Shown: positions 1 to 5,404 of the stretch, one piece after another | Layout of the letters: each line of letters begins with the position of its first letter | Position numbering within the stretch: the first letter of the stretch is position 1 | The notes under the pieces: generated by a model | Seen by the model: the letters and a program-made list of their open reading frames with translations, nothing else | What the model was told of the DNA's origin: nothing | Databases searched by the model: none | Position numbers and translations under genes: made by a program | Origin: JBLIOB01 sp047639575 | Lineage (GTDB): Bacteria; Bacteroidota; Bacteroidia; Flavobacteriales_D; Parvicellaceae | NCBI GenBank assembly: GCA_047639575.1 | Contig: JBLIOB010000256.1 | Span: forward strand, 1 to 6,316 | Length of the DNA stretch: 6,316 nucleotides | Direction of reading: 5' to 3'

Positions 1-755
1 AAAAACGAATCATCTCCTAAGGTTTCTGCTTGATGTTCTTTTACAAATTCGATTAAGAATCTAGCTAAAAACAGGAAGGTAAAGAACACTCCAAATAGCA
101 ATCCGGATTTGGTGTAAGCCTTTTTCTTATAAAAAAGAAACGCCAAAATTCCAAACAAGAGTAAATACGCTAACGCTTCGTACAATTGAGCAGGATGCCT
201 TGGCAATTGATCGGACCATTTACTAAATTTAAATGCCCAAGGCACTTCCGAAACTTTACCCATAATTTCATGGTTAAATAAATTACCCATTCTAATAAAG
301 AAACAAGCTATCGCGACCGGCAATGTTACTCGATCGAACAACCAAAAAATAGAGCGGTCTTTAAATACTTTTCGAGAAAAAATAAATGAAGCTAGAATAA
401 TAGTAATCACTGCTCCATGACTAGCAAGTCCACCCTTCCTAATCATTAAGATTTCCTTTGGATGAGCCAGGTAACCTTCGTTAATAATGTTGCCAAACTG
501 ATCTAATTCATCCCAATATGGACCATAGAAAAACACATGACCTAACCTAGCACCAATCACTGTTGCTATCAGCGTATATATCAGATATTTATCTAACTTC
601 TTAAGGTTTTCGCCTTCGTTTTTAAATATCTTTTGCAGGATTTGATATCCTACAAAAAATGAAATTGCGAAAAGCAGGCCATACCATCGTACTTCAAAGC
701 CTCCTATTGTAAAAATTGCTGGCTCAACGGTCCATTCTATAAATAGTAAATTCAT
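1..755 (-). CDS. lgt: Prolipoprotein diacylglyceryl transferase Lgt, 3' end cut by window edge
   Basis: Inner-membrane enzyme that moves diacylglycerol from phosphatidylglycerol to the lipobox cysteine of prolipoproteins, the first step of lipoprotein maturation. My translation gives 251 residues from ATG 755-753 with no stop before the edge, so only the C-terminal end is missing. Family landmarks appear in order: RWYGL at 23-27 (Tyr25), GARLGH at 68-73, GGLASHGA at 108-115 (His113, matching E. coli His103), RMGNLFNHE at 155-163 (Arg155, Asn158, Glu163, matching E. coli Arg143, Asn146, Glu151), RHPAQLYEA at 186-194, and ARFLIEFVKE at 231-240 (Arg232, matching Arg239). Several hydrophobic segments agree with a multipass protein. 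The start codon overlaps the stop of the upstream M1 peptidase gene as ATGA, which suggests translational coupling. An AAAGGAAG stretch lies just before the ATG but is very close for a normal Shine-Dalgarno site. No key residue is missing in the visible part. Confidence 0.96.
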   Translation of the reverse strand, partial: MNLLFIEWTVEPAIFTIGGFEVRWYGLLFAISFFVGYQILQKIFKNEGENLKKLDKYLIYTLIATVIGARLGHVFFYGPYWDELDQFGNIINEGYLAHPKEILMIRKGGLASHGAVITIILASFIFSRKVFKDRSIFWLFDRVTLPVAIACFFIRMGNLFNHEIMGKVSEVPWAFKFSKWSDQLPRHPAQLYEALAYLLLFGILAFLFYKKKAYTKSGLLFGVFFTFLFLARFLIEFVKEHQAETLGDDSF

Positions 756-2641
756 TCTTCCTTTGATTCAGGTTCTGGGAATATGTTGTTCTTAGGATAT
801 ATATCCGCCATTCTTCTGGATGGGTCTATCTCTATTTTTTGAATATTCTTTAAAGGAACATCTACTTTTAAATCATAGGATGGATATGCCCATCCCCAGT
901 CTTCGTGAGTTTTATTAAACTTAACAAGGTCTGGTCCTTTCTCTCCTCTCATAATTCTAATCGGAATGTAGTGCCATTCTTCAGTACCGTCCGTTTTAGT
1001 GATTTTAACATCGAGTGGCATTGGCATATCTCCCTTTTTCACTAATGTAATCATCGTAGACTTCCCTTTCTTCTCTACTTTCTTAACTGCGTAGTCTATG
1101 GTATTAATCGTGCCAATAAATTGTTCCATGTACCAATCCAGTTCAATTCCTGAAGCTTTTTCCATTACCCGCTTGAAATCATCTGGAGTCGGGTGCTTAA
1201 ATCTCCACGCGTTATAATAATCAAGCATTCCTCTTTGAAAGGCCTCTTTACCAATGATATAACTCAATTGATGAAGAAAAACTCCACCTTTCGAGTATAC
1301 AGAAATACCATAAGTTCTATTCTTTTTGTAATGATCAGCGTGCGTAGTTAAAGGCTCCTGATCATCAGATCTTGCTAGAATTGAATATCCTAAATATGAT
1401 CTTGATAATGGATTTAAATCGTTCTTTTCATATAAATGATCCAATGTCATTGCTTGAGCATAAGTCGTGAATCCTTCATCCATCCATGGATATTTTGATT
1501 CATTTGTAGCTAACATGCCCTGATACCAACTATGAATGCTTTCGTGAACCGTTACACTGATCAGTCCGCCCAAAGATCCATGGGATGTAATTAAAGTACA
1601 CATTGGATACTCCATACCACCATCTCCACCTTGAATAACAGAATACTGCGGATATGGATAAACTCCAAAATGCTCATTCATATATTCAAAACTTCCAACT
1701 GCATATTCTTGCATTTTTACCCAATTCTCTACCAACGTATCTGTTTGATAAAAGAAATGCATCCTAGTTCCGTTATCTAATTTTACAATGTCATGCTTGT
1801 AGTCTGGATCAGCGGCCCAAGCAAAATCATGAACATTCTCAGCTTTAAAATGCCAATGTAATTTCTTACCATCAACTTCAACGGGCTTGGCTCCACCAAG
1901 TAAGTAGCCATGTCCAATTTCTTTTGGGTTTTGTAAAACTCCAGTTCCACCAATTACGTAGTCCTTTTTCATGTGGATCGTCACGTCAAAATCACCCCAC
2001 ACACCATGAAATTCTCTACCTACGTAAGGGTTGGCATGCCAACCTTCTTTATCATACTCGGCCATCTTAGGGTACCATTGAGTCATCGAATAGTCAATAC
2101 CTTCTTTGTTGTTTCTTCCAGATCTTCTTATTTGTTTAGGTACTTGACTTTTAAACTCCATTGCAAATTCAACGGTCGTATTTGGTTTAATAGGTTTCGG
2201 AAGAGCTACTTCTAAAATTGTTCCTTCTACTTTAAACTCTACCTCAACACCTTCGTACTTCAACGACTCTATTATGTGATAACCTGTTTCCTTTTTATCC
2301 AGATGTAAAATTCTGTCTTTCACTCTTCCATCAGGATCAACTATCGTTCTAGAACGAGTATCCATCATAGAATTTGGTTGAAAAGCGTTGAAATACAAAT
2401 GGTAGTAGACTTTATTCAAATCATCCGCAGAGTTATTGGTATATCGCAACATTTGCTTCCCTTCAAACTGTCCTTTTTTATCATCAAAGTCGATATCCAT
2501 TTTATACTGCACCCTTTGTTGCCAGTATCCTTGGTTAGCAATTCTTGGTGCATCCATTGTGGCTGGGGTCACAGGAGGTCTTTGAGCAGCCATTGTAATG
2601 GTGATCAGCAGAAACAGAAATGTAATTGTTGCTTTTAACAT
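752..2641 (-). CDS. Exported M1 family zinc metallopeptidase
   Basis: Predicted gluzincin peptidase of 629 residues, probably an aminopeptidase acting outside the cytoplasm. Residues 1-19 form a signal peptide (short basic start, hydrophobic core, MAA followed by Gln20). The N-terminal part (about 30-280) fits the beta-rich domain of M1 enzymes. The catalytic domain has GGMEYP at 341-346, the counterpart of the GAMEN substrate-binding motif with Glu344. It also has HESIH at 366-370 followed by Glu389 in WMDEG, giving the HExxH-X18-E zinc site (His366, His370, Glu389, general base Glu367). Tyr449 in VYSKGG is in the place of the catalytic tyrosine. There is no long ERAP-type C-terminal domain and no obvious type IX sorting domain; the protein ends soon after IEIDPSRRMAD. 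The start is fixed by an in-frame TAA 18 bases upstream. It follows the ACMSD-like gene by 19 bases and overlaps lgt by 4. Substrate cannot be told from sequence. Confidence 0.93.
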   Translation of the reverse strand: MLKATITFLFLLITITMAAQRPPVTPATMDAPRIANQGYWQQRVQYKMDIDFDDKKGQFEGKQMLRYTNNSADDLNKVYYHLYFNAFQPNSMMDTRSRTIVDPDGRVKDRILHLDKKETGYHIIESLKYEGVEVEFKVEGTILEVALPKPIKPNTTVEFAMEFKSQVPKQIRRSGRNNKEGIDYSMTQWYPKMAEYDKEGWHANPYVGREFHGVWGDFDVTIHMKKDYVIGGTGVLQNPKEIGHGYLLGGAKPVEVDGKKLHWHFKAENVHDFAWAADPDYKHDIVKLDNGTRMHFFYQTDTLVENWVKMQEYAVGSFEYMNEHFGVYPYPQYSVIQGGDGGMEYPMCTLITSHGSLGGLISVTVHESIHSWYQGMLATNESKYPWMDEGFTTYAQAMTLDHLYEKNDLNPLSRSYLGYSILARSDDQEPLTTHADHYKKNRTYGISVYSKGGVFLHQLSYIIGKEAFQRGMLDYYNAWRFKHPTPDDFKRVMEKASGIELDWYMEQFIGTINTIDYAVKKVEKKGKSTMITLVKKGDMPMPLDVKITKTDGTEEWHYIPIRIMRGEKGPDLVKFNKTHEDWGWAYPSYDLKVDVPLKNIQKIEIDPSRRMADIYPKNNIFPEPESKEE

Positions 2642-2660
2642 AATCGATTTTTTACTTTAT

Positions 2661-3668
2661 CTACAAGAACTGTTCCTTAGTTAGGTTCAGCCATTCAAGG
2701 GATGAATTACAAAATATATCTTCAACTACAGAATCATCTAGCCCCATTTCTGTAATGAATTTTCCAATTTCTAAATCTCCTAATGGAAAAGGATAATCTG
2801 AGCCTAGCGTAACTCGCTTTGAGCCTTTCATTTTTAGAATATAATCCAACATAATTGGATCATGCGTGATACAATCCACCCAAAATTTGCCTAAATAATT
2901 ACGCGGATTAACAGGGTTGTCAATTGCAACCAAGTCAGGTCTGCAATTAAACCCGTGTTCAACTCTACCTATTGTAGAAAGGAAAGACCCACTTGCATGA
3001 ACAAAATTCACTCTTAAATCTGGCAACCTTTCTAGAACTCCTCCAAAAATCATAGAGCAAATGGCTCTTGACGTTTCAGCGGGCATTCCAACTAACCAAG
3101 GAAGCCAATACTTCTCCATATGCTTCTTACCCATCATGTTCCACGGATGCACCATCACAGCTAGACCAAGCTCCGCGCAAGTCTCAAATATTGGGAAAAA
3201 TTCTGGCTCACTTAAATTTTTATTATTGATGTTGGAACCTATTTGAATTCCAACTAATCCAATTTTCTTTAAACGATGTAATTCCTGAACCGCTAGTTCT
3301 GGGTCTTGCATTGGAATGGTACCTAAACCAATATATTGCTTCGGGTACTTATGTACAACCTCCGCAATATGATCGTTTAAAAACTCAGAAACTTCTAACC
3401 CATCTTTTGGTTTAGCCCAGTAAGAAAATAATACAGGAATTGTACAAATGACTTGAACTTGTGTATCAAATTTCAAATACTCGTTAATTCGAACCTCTGG
3501 ATCCCAGCAATTTTCATGAATTTCTCTGAAAAATTTACTGTCTTGCATCATCCGAGCATATCCTTTTCGGTGATGATCTAAATGAATAAATCCTCCGTAC
3601 CCGAACTTCTCAGACCATTTCGGCATGTGATCAGGCATTAGGTGCGTGTGCATATCAATTTTCAACAT
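2661..3668 (-). CDS. 2-amino-3-carboxymuconate-6-semialdehyde decarboxylase (ACMSD), amidohydrolase superfamily
   Basis: Predicted cytosolic zinc-dependent decarboxylase turning 2-amino-3-carboxymuconate semialdehyde into 2-aminomuconate semialdehyde. In the kynurenine pathway this steers tryptophan carbon away from quinolinate and NAD. The protein has 335 residues, against 336 as I recall for human ACMSD, and shares long motifs with it from memory: ENCWDPEVRI at 52-61, FSYWAKP at 81-87, KYWLPWLVGMPAET at 186-199, DYPFPLG at 291-297. Metal ligands are in place: His7 and His9 (HTH), His174 (VHPW) and Asp291; the catalytic His224, substrate Arg48 and Trp191 are also present. The one departure is HASG at 224-227, where the family usually has HGGG. 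No signal peptide. The start is the first ATG after an in-frame TAA 18 bases upstream, and the first 14 bases overlap the end of yidD. No other kynurenine gene is visible, so the pathway role rests on homology. A related amidohydrolase_2 decarboxylase is the alternative. Confidence 0.88.
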   Translation of the reverse strand: MLKIDMHTHLMPDHMPKWSEKFGYGGFIHLDHHRKGYARMMQDSKFFREIHENCWDPEVRINEYLKFDTQVQVICTIPVLFSYWAKPKDGLEVSEFLNDHIAEVVHKYPKQYIGLGTIPMQDPELAVQELHRLKKIGLVGIQIGSNINNKNLSEPEFFPIFETCAELGLAVMVHPWNMMGKKHMEKYWLPWLVGMPAETSRAICSMIFGGVLERLPDLRVNFVHASGSFLSTIGRVEHGFNCRPDLVAIDNPVNPRNYLGKFWVDCITHDPIMLDYILKMKGSKRVTLGSDYPFPLGDLEIGKFITEMGLDDSVVEDIFCNSSLEWLNLTKEQFL

Positions 3669-3960
3669 GACAACAAATGTATTTTAAGTTTGACCTTTTA
3701 TAATTTATGTTCGAAGATTGCTCTTCTTTTTTCGGATTTGACGGAACCGGATCCGGCCCCCAGCTTCCAAGAGGATGACATTTAGAAAGTCTTCTAATAC
3801 CTAACCACACACCTTTTAAAGGTCCCCATTCATTAATCGCTTCGACAGTATATTGAGAACAGGTAGGTTCGTGCCTACAAGTACTCGGATAAAATGGCGA
3901 AATAAACCATTGATAAAGCCGTACTGGAAAGATGAAAATAGTATTTATGATTTTCCTCAT
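3655..3960 (-). CDS. yidD: Membrane protein insertion efficiency factor YidD
   Basis: Small membrane-associated protein thought to assist YidC-dependent insertion of inner-membrane proteins. The 101 residues hold the full family signature: an amphipathic N-terminus leading into LYQWFISP (15-22), STCRHEPTCSQY (26-37, with Cys28 and Cys34), GPLKG (46-50), an Arg-Arg pair at 56-57, KCHPLG (60-65) and DPVP (70-73). The tail after residue 73 is about 28 residues of low-conservation, Lys/Asn/Ser-rich sequence, so the protein is longer than the 70-85 residues typical of the family. Its last codons lie inside the start of the ACMSD-like gene (14-base overlap in another frame). The ATG is preceded directly by an in-frame TAA, which fixes the start. 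It is the first gene after the terminator at 4076-4135 and so probably heads a new transcription unit with the three genes below it. yidD usually sits beside rnpA and yidC; here it is with lgt instead. Confidence 0.95.
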   Translation of the reverse strand: MRKIINTIFIFPVRLYQWFISPFYPSTCRHEPTCSQYTVEAINEWGPLKGVWLGIRRLSKCHPLGSWGPDPVPSNPKKEEQSSNINYKRSNLKYICCHVEN

Positions 3961-4075
3961 TTACTGCGTTTCACTTAGAGAAATCGCTTCGCTAAGTTGC
4001 GATGCGGAAGTTAGCAAGAATTTAGGAAGATTACCAATTGAAACCCTCCCATTATGCCATGAAAATTCCAGACGC
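3961..4075 (-). promoter_or_regulatory. Non-coding leader of the yidD unit with overlapping inverted repeats
   Basis: Between the terminator and the yidD ATG there are about 115 bases at roughly 42% G+C (46% in the 50 nearest yidD), somewhat above neighbouring genes. A promoter for yidD should lie here, but I find no convincing Bacteroidota -7 box (TAnnTTTG); a CATAAT at 4056-4051 is only a weak candidate. The part next to yidD holds perfect short inverted repeats that cannot all form at once: 3973-3978 with 3992-3997 (6 bp), 3983-3987 with 3999-4003 (5 bp), and 3991-3995 with 4011-4015 (5 bp). These could be alternative leader RNA folds or a small dispersed repeat. What is seen is the repeats; any regulatory role is inference. 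Confidence 0.35.
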
Positions 4076-4135
4076 AAAAAAACCGCTGGAATCTAGTGTC
4101 AATAGTCTTTGATACTGGAAGATTTACAGCGGTTT
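4076..4135 (-). terminator. Intrinsic terminator after the cysteine peptidase gene
   Basis: Read on the minus strand, a perfect 9-bp stem AAACCGCTG/CAGCGGTTT (4135-4127 with 4088-4080) runs into seven T residues (4082-4076). Inside it the stem can continue with AATCT/AGATT (4124-4120 with 4094-4090) and a 7-bp arm pair with one A-C mismatch (4116-4110 with 4101-4095) around an 8-base loop, giving one long, slightly interrupted hairpin. It begins 13 bases after the peptidase stop codon. It has no comparable T run on the plus strand, so it acts for minus-strand transcripts. Confidence 0.85.
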
Positions 4136-4148
4136 AAATGTGAAGAAA

Positions 4149-5378
4149 TTACTTAATTCCTAATTTCTTTTTGATGTTTTTAGGGATTCCATCTTTATGT
4201 ATTAAGATGTTCATTGTCTTATATCTAGTATAAGGGAATGATGCGTAGAAATAACCATCACAATCATTCGTTGTTCCCCATGAATTCTTAACGATAAAAT
4301 ACTTCGTGCCGTTCTGGTCTTTCATTACACCTGTAATATGCATACCGTGATCATCCGTAGTTTGTTGAATGTCAAATGCCGTCTGGCGTTCTTTCTGAGT
4401 AACAATTCTCTCTTTTACAGGCGTTATGAACGCATTAGATATCTTATCAGCACCTGCTGAATTAAAATACTTTTCGTCTTTTCCTTTTTTCTGAATCGTA
4501 GACTCATCTTCTGGTAAGATTGCTAAGCCGTCTTTGAACGAAAATCCTTTTTCCGAAACATCAGCCCCCCAAGCAAACGTATAACCAGACTTCACAGACT
4601 CTTCCATTACAGTCATAAACTCGTCAAGAGGCAAGTTGTAACAAGTTCTCATTGCCCAGTTATCTTGTACTTCTAAAGCGAATTGAGTATAAAACGGATG
4701 GTGAGTATATGATGTTAAGGATACATACTCACTCATGTCCATCTTCAATTCCTTGGCATAAGATTTAGGAGTATACTCCTTCTCATTATATGTAAACTTG
4801 AATTCTTCCATGTTCTCATCCGGAAGATCTCCTAAATACGCATCAACAACACCGGAAAAGGCTTTTTTCCAATTAGCGGTCAATTTTCCTCCTTGAGGTT
4901 TTTTAGCCAAAACACCTACCATTGCGCGCAGCATGCCTTCCATCTCTTCATGATTATGCTTTTCTGTTCCATAATCAAGTCCCTTATATACTTCCTCAGG
5001 AACGATTCCATAACGCTCAATTACCCAAGGAATGTCATGAAACGCGCCACCTTGACCAAAGTTGAAAGTACCGTACATTCTTAAATAGTTTTCAGCTTTT
5101 CCGATATATGCATTTCTTACAATGAACATTTCGGATAAATTATGCTTGCCTAATCCTTTTCTAAGTAATTCCGATTCAAAGAATGAAAGTGAAGAAAAAC
5201 TCCAACAAGTTCCAGTTCTATTCTGATTCTGAACTTCTGTTGCATCGTTATCTGCAATCATTTCAAATTTGTAATCGCTTCCTTTTCTATTTGTGAATGG
5301 TTCCTCCTCTTGAGCGAAAGCAGTAGAACCTGCTATCATCAAACTAAAAAGTCCCACGGTTTTAATTGTCTTGATCAT
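4149..5378 (-). CDS. Exported C1B cysteine peptidase (bleomycin hydrolase/aminopeptidase C-like)
   Basis: Papain-fold peptidase of 409 residues from ATG 5378. A reading back to TTG 5408 is possible (419 residues) but would place ten charged residues before the signal peptide and start inside the cysS stop. From the ATG there is a clean signal peptide, with a basic start, a hydrophobic core and AFA cleaved before Gln24. Numbered from that Met, the active site is complete: Gln52 (oxyanion hole), Cys58 in GTCWSF, His344 in DDHGM and Asn365 in VKNSWGT. These spacings, with the long segment between Cys and His, fit the C1B (PepC/bleomycin hydrolase) group rather than ordinary papain. The C-terminus ends in KKLGIK, which in C1B enzymes would be the arm that lies near the active site and limits cleavage to aminopeptidase action; that is family inference. 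Known C1B enzymes are mostly cytosolic, so export is notable. It follows cysS by 26 bases, with no promoter seen between, and ends at a strong terminator. Confidence 0.92.
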   Translation of the reverse strand: MIKTIKTVGLFSLMIAGSTAFAQEEEPFTNRKGSDYKFEMIADNDATEVQNQNRTGTCWSFSSLSFFESELLRKGLGKHNLSEMFIVRNAYIGKAENYLRMYGTFNFGQGGAFHDIPWVIERYGIVPEEVYKGLDYGTEKHNHEEMEGMLRAMVGVLAKKPQGGKLTANWKKAFSGVVDAYLGDLPDENMEEFKFTYNEKEYTPKSYAKELKMDMSEYVSLTSYTHHPFYTQFALEVQDNWAMRTCYNLPLDEFMTVMEESVKSGYTFAWGADVSEKGFSFKDGLAILPEDESTIQKKGKDEKYFNSAGADKISNAFITPVKERIVTQKERQTAFDIQQTTDDHGMHITGVMKDQNGTKYFIVKNSWGTTNDCDGYFYASFPYTRYKTMNILIHKDGIPKNIKKKLGIK

Positions 5379-5404
5379 CTTTTTTGTTTTATCTAAATAC
5401 AGCT

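Noticed and set aside
1973..2215. Plus-strand open frame of 80 codons inside the M1 gene
   Set aside because: It lies antisense within a well-supported gene, has no recognisable family motif and no leader; a shadow frame.
2378..2638. Plus-strand open frame of 86 codons opposite the M1 signal peptide region
   Set aside because: Hydrophobic and cysteine-rich only because it is antisense to the signal peptide coding region; no supporting context.
3061..3246. Plus-strand open frame of 61 codons inside the ACMSD-like gene
   Set aside because: Antisense shadow of conserved coding sequence.
4051..4056. CATAAT as a -10 box for yidD with a TTTGCG 16 bases upstream
   Set aside because: The upstream match is poor, it sits against the terminator T tract, and Bacteroidota use a different consensus (TAnnTTTG), of which I find no copy here.
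3961..4095. Minus-strand open stretch of about 43 codons whose TAA touches the yidD ATG, possible leader peptide
   Set aside because: It contains no ATG or GTG start and runs through the terminator hairpin; only TTG/CTG starts are available and there is no run of regulatory codons. It is better explained as chance in a short intergenic region, though the repeats in it are reported.
4893..5084. Plus-strand open frame of 63 codons inside the cysteine peptidase gene
   Set aside because: Antisense shadow with no motif or start context.
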